Assembly (NCBI GenBank): GCA_003707065.3
Contig: PPXM03000001.1
Location: 1,550,001 to 1,614,000 of the forward strand
Source: Trigonopsis variabilis
Lineage: Eukaryota > Ascomycota > Trigonopsidomycetes > Trigonopsidales > Trigonopsidaceae
Length of the DNA stretch: 64,000 nt
Reading direction: 5' to 3'
Of this stretch, positions 21,104 to 30,929 are shown piece after piece. Every line of letters starts with the position of its first letter. Position 1 is the stretch's first letter. Made by a program: the position numbers and the translations under genes. Under the pieces are notes generated by a model, which saw only the letters and a list, made by a program, of their open reading frames with translations, made no database searches and was not told the origin of the DNA.

Positions 21104-24100
21104 TCACTTGATTATCCGGCAGGGTTCGATCCCAGGGTCCTTGATGTCTCCAGCGCCAAAATCAGCTATCGTCAAAACTCCTTTCCGATCGACAAGGTAG
21201 AGCCGCTGGCCATCTGGTGAAAATCTCATAGAAGCCGCCTCGGACGACTTCAACGCTCCGCTGACCTTGGCTGCAACCACCACCCGGCGATGGTCATCGA
21301 GCTTGGGCGACGATACCAAGTAGACGGTACCGCTGGCAGTTAGAAAGGCAACTGCGTCGCTGCGAGGCGACACCTCGGAATTGTAGACAGACGTCCCAAC
21401 TTCAGGAAGACGGCATAGCACAGAGGGCTGAGTGACCGACCCAGTCGATATCCGAGTGTCGATGATGATGGAAGACGCATTTTGAGCCGAGGCTGTGATC
21501 ACAAGCAGGCGGTTTCCAGGAAAGAACCGGATGGAAGTAATTCCCTCGGCACCATTGCTCATATCCAGACGCCGGGACGACTTTACAACCAATCGAGGCT
21601 CGTCTGGGTTGCTCACGTTCACGACCAAGAACCGGGCTTCCATAACAGTTGAGCACGCAAGGAAAAGACCGTCTGCAGAAAAGGAGATATGGTTTATAGG
21701 GTCTCGATACGTTGTCGAAATCCGAATTGGACTGTAATCGCGGAACCATGACGTTCGAGAAGAAAGCATGTCTGCAGTCAAATGGTGGACTACAATCAAA
21801 GACGCTTCATAGCCGCTCTCGTCTTCTGGGCCAAGAACTCCACAAGAAATCATCGAACCGTCCTGAGATATCGTAAGACACCGGATCACCTCTGGCGACT
21901 TGTAGCTGTACACAGGTCGCCCATTGTTTTGTAGATCGTGGACTCGAATCATGTTTTGGTTACCGCAAAGGACTAGAAACCGGTTCGACATCGCAGCCTT
22001 TGTATACTCCGTATTGAGCACTTTATCCTTGGGGTCTTGCCCGCGATGAGCCATTGAGTCGGTCCCAGGCCCGTACTCACCACTGACTCTTCCGCTGCAG
22101 ACGGTCACGGGTGCACTTTGGCCATACTGAGAGATCTTGAAAGCAAACCATTTCTTTTCCTCAACCACGCTATATAGTTGAGTGTTTGGCGAAAGAGCCG
22201 TGGCGACGTACATCTTGCCTCGTCCCAGCATTGATCGCGAGTGGCTCGAATATTGGATGAGTTTCCTGTGACTCGGAAAACATTGCATAAAATAGTGCTC
22301 TCTAGCTTCATCTTCTGGACTCACTGCAGATGAGGCCATGTCTGGGGCCGTAGACAGCGATGTCGACGATCTGTTCAGAACAGACGACATGAGACTCGTG
22401 TTTGATTTCGTCGTGCTAAGAGAGCTTCCCAGGGGTAGATTTTTCGATAAAGACGCAGGAGAACCGGAAAAGGTCGACGAATCACTGGGCTCAAATCCGC
22501 CCGCAGAAAATTGGCGAAAGAGATCAACCATGTTTTTCTTTTGGGTGCTCGTCCCTGAAGATTTCGTAGATATGCTCATTGACCTTGTCTTTGTAAGATT
22601 TGGAGGCTTAAACGCACTCGGGCTCTCTCTTCTGTACGGTTAGTGTCAAAAAAAATCAGTAAGACTTACAGTCTCTGTGTCGATATTGAGTTAGCAGAGA
22701 GCGAAAGCATCGAGGCGTTATCACTAGAAGCAAGATTTTCATCAGAAATGGATGTAATGGTCGAGCCTTCACCTTTGATGGGCAGTGGAAGGGCATGCTC
22801 CTGAGTATTAAGTTGGGAAAGACCCGCAGTTAGCTCTGATATCCCCAACTCCCTTCGCTTAGCAGATAGTTTCATGCTGATTGACTGAGCAATGGAAGTG
22901 TCTCTCGCAGAAGCCAAGTCATTGTCAAGTGACTGCAAAAATTCTGTCCAAGAGCCCTGAGATAGTGGTATGGCGGAGTTGTCTAGAGGGATGGGGATAA
23001 AACGCTTCTTGTTTTCTCTGAGCCAGGCGGGAGCGTAGGATGCCAATTGACCTAGTAGAAACCTTAGACTCAAGATAAGCTGCCAGTGGTCGATATAACG
23101 TTTCTTATCGACTGCTGGAATGTCCAATTGGGAAATTGCGCGGACAAGACGGGACGGGATGTCTTCATAGCCAGGAATTCCGGTATAGGCCGCCAAGACA
23201 TCGAAGCATTTTAACCGAAGAGACGTGATAGGTACCATGAGAGTCATATTCAGGGTAAATGAAAAGGCATCACTGAGTGATTCATCGCTTTTCGATATTA
23301 AAACCAAGTCTTTGATGAGATCCAGAAGATAGAAGATCGAATGGACCTTTGAAGGAAGAGTGTTTATGTCTGAGAGAGAATCAGAAGCTTTGGAGATCAT
23401 ATCGATGAGTTGATGTGCTGTTAGCAACTCGGCTTTCTCCAACGCCCGGCGATCATCTTCATCAACCAAAGGAGAATTAAAACACCCATACGTTTTCGTT
23501 AGTCGCCATTGGATCGTCCTCCAAGTAAGCTCGTTGGTTTCAAAATATAAAGGATAAAACTGGCTGGCCCCAGATTGCCGTGCAGCCACGGTGGTGGGAA
23601 AATTATGATACAATGGGGAGGAAGTAAGATCAGGAAGGACATTAGACGAATTTAAGGAACAAATTAAGTCATAACAGGCATCATCAATCAAATTATCCCA
23701 GTTCTGCACTGAACTGGAAGAGTCTTCCATTGGTTCTGGTAAAGACTTCATAAAGTTATTAACAAAGGTTTGGTAGAATAAGACATTCTTGTATATTGGA
23801 CTAGCAATTTCTCTCAGAGGAAGTTGTCCGTCTTGTCCTTTGGAGATTTGGTTCAAAAGCTGATCCGAAGCAGCCAGGACTTCCAAGGGTGGAGCATTCT
23901 CTGCGATACTATCCCGGCTCTTCTTAGAAATTGGGAACCTTGAATGCATATAGAGTAAGCGTAATCCACTTGTCAAAGCCTTCAAACGGATTTCCTTGAA
24001 TAAGACGACCAGCAAATCGGGGGAGCATTTGCTTATATTCTCATTCTCGGAAATCGTGGCTCCAGCCAATTCTCCAAATTTCGGAACACTCTCATCGGCC

Positions 24101-24345
24101 AAAACTTGGATTGTTTGTTGGATCGTAGACACCGGAATCAGTTGTTGATTCAAATGGCTCCGCGGGAGAGTGAGGTATCGGCGCTGGATATTGAAGGCCG
24201 TCCACAACGAATAAACGAGATAATAATAAAAAGACAACGGGGTGAGCGCATCGACCGATCCATTTGAGATCAGCTTATTTAAATCCTTGACAAGATTGTC
24301 GGTCGATTTGTGCTCGTAAAGGAGGTCAAAGACAACATCCGACAT
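21104..24345 (-). CDS. Ptr3-like WD40 protein with novel N-terminal half
   Basis: Two exons, 22670-24345 and 21104-22631, joined by a 38-nt intron (CT|GTAAGT ... CACTAACCGTACAG|A), giving 1,067 residues. Without splicing the first exon would stop 2 nt into the intron, and the second exon is open right up to the acceptor with no ATG for 51 bp. The C-terminal half is a beta-propeller: SPEVIRCLTISQDGSMISCG, NHISFSADGLFLACST, GITSIRFFPGNRLL, SPRSDAVAFLTASG and MRFSPDGQRLYLVDRKG. These blocks resemble the propeller of Ptr3, a scaffold of the SPS plasma-membrane amino-acid sensor in yeast. The N-terminal 558 residues are mostly helical and I do not recognise them. Yeast Ptr3 is 678 residues. Gene structure is more secure than function. 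Confidence 0.6.
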
Positions 24346-24979
24346 GAGTTGCTCTCCCTCAGGTTTGTTTCTAAACTAAATAATCCACTATGGAATCGTC
24401 GACTCTTTCAAAGGGATTTTCCATTCACTTTATTTAGCCTTGCCTTTTGACGGTCTGAAAATCCTATTTTGTATCGAGTCTCGTGGAACGGCCGTGTTAC
24501 TTGACGAGATTGGGATTCGGCCAGATTGGTGATAGTTGTTGCAGCCTGATAACGCGACAGTTACGAGATAAGCCAATGGCGCCCACGCACTTGAAAATCA
24601 CGCTTTCTTGACAATGGCGAGTGTGGTGACTAAAAAATGGTGTAGCGTAGATAGGGAATATCCTCGATCAAGATTTGCAATAGTGCTTGTTGGAGCAAGA
24701 TACGGCGGAACAAACGGCGCCGGTTAGACGGCCCCAAGCTTACCAAAAGCAGATCAACGGCGTCCTTTTGACAAGATAAACCAGGGCTCCTACATGCAAG
24801 TATACGAAATACCAAGTGATTAAATCAAGCAAGACGCTTTAAAAAAACGTTGTTGAGTAGATTCAAGAGAGATCACATTCGTTACGGGTCGCTTATTCGG
24901 ATCTAGCCGTTGGGAGCAAAATATATACACAACAATGGAGCCCAAAACGTCCGTCAGCGAGACCGAATTCGCCCACAGG
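24346..24979. other. intergenic, Ptr3-like upstream region
   Basis: 634 bp between two genes transcribed leftwards. Short frames exist on both strands (for example 24630-24815 and 24820-25005 on the - strand) but the second overlaps the AIM32 end in another frame and neither resembles a protein family. Presumed promoter of the Ptr3-like gene. Confidence 0.4.
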
Positions 24980-25961
24980 TCACTTGTCCAATCCCAGTCC
25001 TCCACGGTAGAATTCTCGGATGATATGATTATTAATTACTGATTCTTGAACAATGCCTTGAACGTGCCGAGGCATGACTTTACCGTACCATATCGATTGA
25101 CCACTTTGCTTGAAGATGATGACATTGCCCGCATACTAGACTTGTCAGCATCACTTAACACACAAGAAATAAACCTACCACATGCCCACCCACATGGGAC
25201 ACTAAAGTTATTCGATGTCCTTTGGGATTGTGGTTCGGGTCGTAAAGAAGACCCAATGGCTCTAGCACTCGCTCAAACTCGTCTTTTATGAGCGGGGCTA
25301 TAGCTCCACACCTGGCATCCCGAGCCATATGCCCGCAGATGGCAATCAAAACATTGTCAAAAGGCTTGGTTTCTAGTTTCTCTGGCTGGTAGGCAGAATT
25401 TGAGGAAGACAGAGTCTCACTTTTTACAAAATCTATCACATTATCTTTGTTAATTCCTAGCACCATCTTTCTTTCGGGAAATATGATTGCGCTGTCTCCT
25501 TCCGGCGAGACATTCTGCAGATCGCAATTGTTAATCATCACGGGAAAATCTCTCTCAACTAGTTAATACATTCTCTGGATTGGTTACTTACATCCATGAG
25601 ATCAGGACCACTCAATCGGGCACGTTGTATTTCAGTAGCCAGCGAGCCTGGCGTTCGATTGATCGCAGAAGGCCAGTCTTTTCAAATTAGAACCCTGGTC
25701 CTCCAGCTTAAACTCACCATGGGTCCCTGTAGGTATTAAAATATGCCGTTTGTGAAACGCCATCGTCCCTGCCACCGGCTTGTCTGTGCCCAACGTCAAG
25801 CCATGAAGAGACTCGGGCGAGGGTTCGCATAGAGTGCACCCCGTGTCTTTTGTGAAAGGTGGACAGACATCAACGAATTCAAATGCCGACGAGTACCTTC
25901 GATATGATGTCCGTCTTGTCCATATCCCTCTGAATGGCTCTCGAATCAGCATCTTCATCAT
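24980..25961 (-). CDS. AIM32: Aim32 family thioredoxin-like [2Fe-2S] protein
   Basis: A 286-residue protein in four exons: 25718-25961, 25592-25677, 25179-25553 and 24980-25135 (introns 40, 38, 43 nt). The first 25 residues are basic, Ser/Tyr-rich and acid-free (REPFRGIWTRRTSYRRYSS), a likely mitochondrial presequence. The thioredoxin-like ferredoxin domain is in the C-terminal half and carries the two ligand pairs of the Aim32/Apd1 family: Cys183-x8-Cys192 (ICGHMARDARCG) and His230-x3-His234 (SHVGGH). It continues through YAGNVIIF, YGKVMPRHV and ends FYRGGLGLDK. In yeast Aim32 is a mitochondrial redox protein binding a [2Fe-2S] cluster through Cys and His. The last exon is needed for these family blocks, so the intron at 25136-25178 is well supported. 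Confidence 0.85.
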
Positions 25962-26860
25962 CTCGACCGTCTCGTTTGTGTCTTTAATTTGATCCCAATC
26001 GCTACTGCTACCGACGACCTCCCGGGCATAGCATCGTCAGATAGCCGCTAAGTCCGATCGCATGTTTCACGCGCACTAGCAGCTTAATTCAAACGCAGTC
26101 TGACATGAATGACTGTTTTATACGTAAATCAAACAAACAAAGCTCTACGAGGACTGAAACGAGATCTAATTGATCTGTACTGTGCGTATCAGATTACATA
26201 AATCTCAAGACGAATTCAAAATAAACAAGACAGAAAATAATACATAATGTGTCTGAGGCTTTGGTAATAAGACTTCGTAGGGATCCGGGTGTTTTCGTGT
26301 TAGATTTAGTGGGCTACTGCTGAGTGTTGTCTAGATGTAATGCTCACTAAGCTTTGGGAAGTGACGACGATACGTGGGATTAAGCGACGCCTAGAACGAG
26401 GAAAAGAGAACTTGCTAAGTCAAAACTGCAATCATGTGGAAACACTGAAAAGGATAGTGATCTGCAACTTCGGTGTAAGGAAACCAGTAAAAAAGCGCTC
26501 AACGACGGACCAGAGTCGCCAAACCCGGTAATTCCGTTACTAAGGAGGAACCGGATTTTATTCGGAAATAACACTATTAAACCTTGGCACTATTATTCGG
26601 CAATAATACAGAGACCTCGAAGATAGAGCCGACGTATTAGTTATACGACTTGAATACGAGTTATTCGAGACGGCTTCTGGTCCTAGCAGTTCTGACCCTT
26701 GGTTTTAAGGTTAGGCGGAGCTTAGTAATATATCAACGAGAGCTCTCTATCGAGCAACGTTTGGATTAGAAAAATATACAGTGATGAGTAACGGGGCCAA
26801 ATCCCAACGTAAACTATATAATCCTCGTTAAAAAACTGGACGAGAACATCAATAAAATAA
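25962..26860. promoter_or_regulatory. divergent intergenic region, AIM32/SNG1-like
   Basis: 899 bp between divergent start codons; A/T-rich in places. Contains no recognisable gene, RNA or repeat. Probably both promoters. Confidence 0.45.
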
Positions 26861-28373
26861 ATGGAGATTCTTTCAAGAGACCCGTCCGTCTACTCTAATT
26901 CGGAAGGAGAAGAGAAGGAGCTTGATCAGGAAGCACAGACTGCGAATGAGCCTGGTTTCCTCCAGGAATCTTCTTCAGAAGAGCGGTCTAAAGATCAAGA
27001 ACCTCTGTCGCCTGCAGGACCACCGCCACGGGTCGCATTTTTTTCGTCAGACATTAAGCCTCTAAGAAAGAATGCGTTCTTGGGAACTTTGAAAAACATC
27101 CTCATTCTAGGTGCGGGGATGCTGGTAAGTTTACTAGATTTAAAGGGTGACTAACTGGATCCAGGCTGTCTTTTCGATATATTGGGGATCATTTTTCCAG
27201 CGTGAAAAAAGATACAAAAATCTCAAGATCTGGATTGTTGACTGGGATAATCGATCAGGTCAATTTGATGGACCAGGCTTAATCGCCCAGGCGGTAATCA
27301 ACAGCACCGCTTTGCTTCCGGATACTCTAGGCTGGGAAATCCGTACTGACATGGTTAATGCCACGAGAGACTATATTGTGGACCGAATTTATCATAATGC
27401 TGCTTGGGGTGCCATTGTGATCCACGAGAACGCGACTGCGAGCCTGTTTGATGCCATGTCGACTGCCAACAGCAATTTCAATAATACTGGCTTGATTGAA
27501 TTTATATATAACCCGGCGAGAGATGTGGTTACTGTGCTTGAATACATTGTTTTCTTTGTCGCAGATCTACAGGACACCTTTTATACTGTTATCCCCAACA
27601 CGTATAATTCCTTGCTATCACTATTGACTGCCGACCAAAAAGTGTCGTTAGTCGAGAATGCACCTACGGTATTGAGCACTCCGATTCCCTGGACGCAGGA
27701 TATGATTCGACCAGTAGGTGCTGACATCTTGACTGCTCCATTTGGCGTTGGACTCGTGTTCCTTATCATTATCACCTTTTTCCAGTTCAATTTCTTCTTG
27801 TCTGTTCATATGCCTCTCAACTCCAAGGTCAAGGTGTTGCACTTGATGCTGTGGAGGATCTTCTGCTCCCAAGTGTCTTATTTCTTTATGTCGCTGTTCT
27901 ACTGTCTTGTCTCTGTTGCCTTCCAAATTGACGTTGGCTATACTTTTGGCAAGCCAGGATTTCTGGTTTACTGGGCTATCATCTTTCTGGGCATGAACGC
28001 CGTCGGTGGGGCTAATGAGAATATGGCTCTGATCATTTTCCCTACTTACACCCCCATGGTTGGCTTCTGGCTTATCTTCTGGGTCATTTCTAATGTCTCT
28101 CCTGCCTTCTCAGCCCTTGCTCTTTGTCCTCCCTTCTATCGCTATGGATACGCATTTCCCGTCCACAACATTCTCGAACTGTGCCGTGTCATCATGGCCG
28201 GTACTAATAAAGACCAAATGGGCAGAAATATCGGCATTCTCGTGGCATGGACGTGTGTCAATATCGCCCTCATGCCTTTATGTGCCAAGTTCTCAGGTCA
28301 AGCTTTTGCCAAAAAGGCTGCCAAAGAAGCTGCTCAAAAAGCGGCCCATAGTCCTCCTCCGGGGAAACAATAA
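26861..28373 (+). CDS. SNG1-family multi-span membrane protein (DUF3533)
   Basis: A 490-residue membrane protein from exons 26861-27124 and 27165-28373 (40-nt intron lying inside the first transmembrane segment). Residues 1-70 are an acidic cytosolic tail. The first membrane span runs through LKNILILGAGMLAVFSIYWGSFF. A large extracytosolic loop with several N-glycosylation sequons (NST, NAT, NNT) follows and contains WIVDWDN and AWGAIVIHENATA. Five more spans fill the C-terminal half (FGVGLVFLIIITFFQF; YFFMSLFYCLVSVAF; FLVYWAIIFLGMNAVGG; MVGFWLIFWVISNVSPAF; IGILVAWTCVNIALMPL). This is the layout of Sng1/DUF3533 proteins, related in form to ABC-2 permeases. Yeast Sng1 confers resistance to nitrosoguanidine and affects membrane lipid asymmetry. 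Substrate here is unknown. Confidence 0.8.
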
Positions 28374-28899
28374 CAAACTTTTGACTATACCCTACTTGAA
28401 GATTTTTGCATCCACGGATACTCTGTATCATGTCTTAATTGTATATTTATGAGTCTACGAATCGTTTATCCTTGCACTTGCCACGGTCAGCTCCCGTCTC
28501 TAGTCCCACCCAACCGTAGTTAAATGCTATTAATTCACCATCGCCTGCGTCATAACACGACATTAATCATACCTTGGGGGTGCGCCGTGTCTAATACTGC
28601 CCTTATCAGAGACAAGCTTTTTCACACGTCAGCGGTAACGGTGACACACGTGACGAATCCCGAAACGACCACCAGCCCACGTGGGTTTTTTCGGGTTATC
28701 TCTGAAGCCCCCGAATACGAACTCCCATCCTATATATTCTGGAGGCGCTGGCGTGCATAGCAAAGGAAGTCTGAGGATATTTTTTGACGAGATATCATTT
28801 GTCTTTTGCCGGGTTTTATAGTGCCCGTTACCGCCTGTCTCCAACTTAGGTTATATAGAACATAGAAGAAAGAGAAGGCCATATGCCCCACAGTGATTC
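28374..28899. promoter_or_regulatory. PPN2 upstream region with two CACGTG sites
   Basis: 526 bp between SNG1-like and PPN2. It holds CACGTG at 28647-28652 and the 10-bp palindrome CCCACGTGGG at 28676-28685. The second contains CACGTGGG, the high-affinity core bound by the bHLH factor Pho4 in yeast phosphate-responsive promoters; other bHLH factors such as Cbf1 prefer CACGTGA. The sites lie about 220-250 bp upstream of the PPN2 start codon. Confidence 0.6.
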
Positions 28900-29940
28900 A
28901 TGGAACCAAAGAGATACATAGAAAATTCTCCCTTATTGGCTCATAAACAAGGTTCTTCAGTGGAGTCTCTTACTCCGCTTACTCTCAAGAGATCCTGGAT
29001 GCGAAGACATGCTACTACTATGATTATCTGGTTGACGACTGCAGTGTTCTTGGGTGTAATGTATATTTTCTGCATTGCTCTTCCTTTGAATGACATGGTG
29101 CGCCTACCTCAGACCACAAAAGTTGCCCAGCTTGAGTCGTCGTTCTTGCCATCCTCGAGCGGAGGCAGGCTGATTCTTGTTGGCGACGTTCATGGTTGCT
29201 TAAAGGACTATGGCAAACTTGAAAAGAAGTTGAGTGTGGATTATGACGTTGATCATCTTGTTTTCTTGGGCGACTTTATAGGAAAAGGTCCCAACTCACT
29301 TGAGACGATCGACTATATGGTGAATAATAACATCTCATGTGTTCGCGGCAACCATGAACAAACTCTACTGAAACACTACAGCAAAAGACACCATATAAAG
29401 CTCCCTGTACCCGAGGCGATAAGTGAAGATATAGACACGGATAAACACAAATGTGATCTCACCCAAGAGACATGTCTAGCGTCAGAGATCAACTCGGAGC
29501 AAATCCGAAAGGTCGCATCCTGCCCTGTTATACTCGTCCTAGGGCCCGTCACTGAAGTTGCAGATGAGCTTGTCGCTGTTCACGGCGGTCTCATGTGGAA
29601 CAAAGGCCTTAAGCAACAGGACGTTGACACGGTCCTGAACCTCCGAACAATAATTCCTCCTAAATATACACAGGCGTCGTTTGAACAAGACGGAGAACAT
29701 TGGGCAAAGGTCTGGAACGACGTCCAATCCAAGCTGCCTAAACATAAAAGAAGAGCAGTAGCATATGGCCATTATGCGGCAAAGGGCTTGGATTTACGAA
29801 AGTACACTTATGGCATGGATTCTGGCTGCGTCAAGCATGGCAAATTGAGTGCCCTCGTCATCGAGCAGTCAGATTCAGGCAAATGGCAGCAGTCTGTCGT
29901 TTCGGTAAAATGCTCAGCCAAAGAGATCAAGTACCGGTGA
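28900..29940 (+). CDS. PPN2: vacuolar zinc-dependent endopolyphosphatase Ppn2
   Basis: A single-exon gene for 346 residues. A cytosolic N-terminus is followed by one transmembrane anchor (about residues 40-61, TMIIWLTTAVFLGVMYIFCI). The luminal domain is a calcineurin-like phosphoesterase of the PPP type: GDVHG (95-99), GDFIGKGPNS (124-133), RGNHE (149-153), VHGGL and AYGHYAAKGLD supply the metal ligands. Yeast Ppn2 (Ynl217w, 326 residues) has the same single anchor and is a Zn-dependent endopolyphosphatase that cuts polyphosphate inside the vacuole. The closest alternatives are bacterial-type ApaH-like phosphatases, but the anchor and the LRKYTYGMDSGCVKHGKL end favour Ppn2. It converges on PCC1, and PPN1 is the next gene on this strand. 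Confidence 0.88.
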   Translation: MEPKRYIENSPLLAHKQGSSVESLTPLTLKRSWMRRHATTMIIWLTTAVFLGVMYIFCIALPLNDMVRLPQTTKVAQLESSFLPSSSGGRLILVGDVHGCLKDYGKLEKKLSVDYDVDHLVFLGDFIGKGPNSLETIDYMVNNNISCVRGNHEQTLLKHYSKRHHIKLPVPEAISEDIDTDKHKCDLTQETCLASEINSEQIRKVASCPVILVLGPVTEVADELVAVHGGLMWNKGLKQQDVDTVLNLRTIIPPKYTQASFEQDGEHWAKVWNDVQSKLPKHKRRAVAYGHYAAKGLDLRKYTYGMDSGCVKHGKLSALVIEQSDSGKWQQSVVSVKCSAKEIKYR

Positions 29941-30134
29941 TCATATGACTTTATTACCTTGCTTTATCAGTCTTTATCAATTTCACCTTAATCTGGAGTC
30001 CATCAACCATCTTTATCGTTATAATATGTCATAGGGAGTTATTGGGAATAGAAATGGGTAATTGGAGTCTTCTGTAGCCGCATTCCATACTCAATCCGCC
30101 AAAACAGAAGTGTGCAAGCTTGTATCGTTTCACT

Positions 30135-30463
30135 TCATTTAACATCCAGCTCATGCATGCATTCGATAATCACTCGCAGACTTTCAAACGTCCCATTAGC
30201 AGCAACCCTGACCACTCGTTCAGTAATGCCCGAAAGATGAATTCTCAGTACTTTCAACTCGTCTGTGTCTTCCGGTCGTTCCAGGATTAGCTGCTTTTGC
30301 AGCTCGGACGGCCGCAGCTCAGGGTCAGGAGAGAGAGTCTCATGCGCAATTCGAGCGTATCTTTCGGTGGGAAAAGGAATTCGAATGTCACTAGAGAGTC
30401 AGTTTCGTCGCATTAACTATTTACATACAGCTGATGGATCAGTTTAGGCGCATTGGAAGACAT
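30135..30463 (-). CDS. PCC1: KEOPS/EKC complex subunit Pcc1
   Basis: A small 96-residue protein from exons 30429-30463 and 30135-30390 (38-nt intron). Exon 1 gives MSSNAPKLIHQL; exon 2 starts DIRIPFPTERYARIAHETL, then SPDPELRPSEL, VLRIHLSGITERVVRVAANGTFESL and IIECMHEL. This is the Pcc1/LAGE3 fold signature: IPFP...A.IA...L..DPELRP and the R.LR.A.N.FL.SL helix. Pcc1 is the dimerising subunit of KEOPS (with Kae1, Bud32, Cgi121, Gon7), which makes the t6A37 modification of ANN-decoding tRNAs. Yeast Pcc1 is 88 residues. It is short enough to be easily missed by gene finders. It lies head-to-head with PPN1 and tail-to-tail with PPN2. Confidence 0.9.
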
Positions 30464-30929
30464 CCTGGCAGGAACTTCGTAGCGTCGAGGTAGCAGCAGT
30501 TAGCAATTCGAAGGTCACAGTCGACAGACTCATGATACAACCATAGAAAGGTCAATGGACACGAACTTGGTCAAAAGCAGAACTTTCTAATGCAAATGCA
30601 GTACATCTCTGAACCTATTTCACTCTGCAATGTAGCACGATGAGAACAGAGCCGATTGATTCTGGTTGCAAGAAGTTTCAAACTCCAACTTTCTACCGTA
30701 AACATGATCTCTACTGCCCCTAGAAATCCTCTGAGTGAGAACGCTAGTTTTAAGACGCTCAATAGTGGTCTCCTAAAGTCACGATTCCATACATAAATTC
30801 CAGTAGCTACTCGAGCCCTACAAGAAGTGGACCATGTATCGACCGATGGCTTGGGAGCTGGCGTGAGGGTGTTACACTCCGAAATAGCTGAGGATCATCC
30901 TGACGATACCATAGACCTCTCCAAAGGCA
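30464..30929. promoter_or_regulatory. divergent intergenic region, PCC1/PPN1
   Basis: 466 bp between divergent start codons. No CACGTG site is present here, unlike upstream of PPN2. No gene, RNA or repeat seen. Confidence 0.45.

Noticed and set aside
22579-22631. Separate start for the WD40 half at the ATG 22577-22579
   Set aside because: The frame is open upstream of this ATG to a canonical acceptor, and the preceding exon ends in a matching donor and phase, so one spliced gene fits better.
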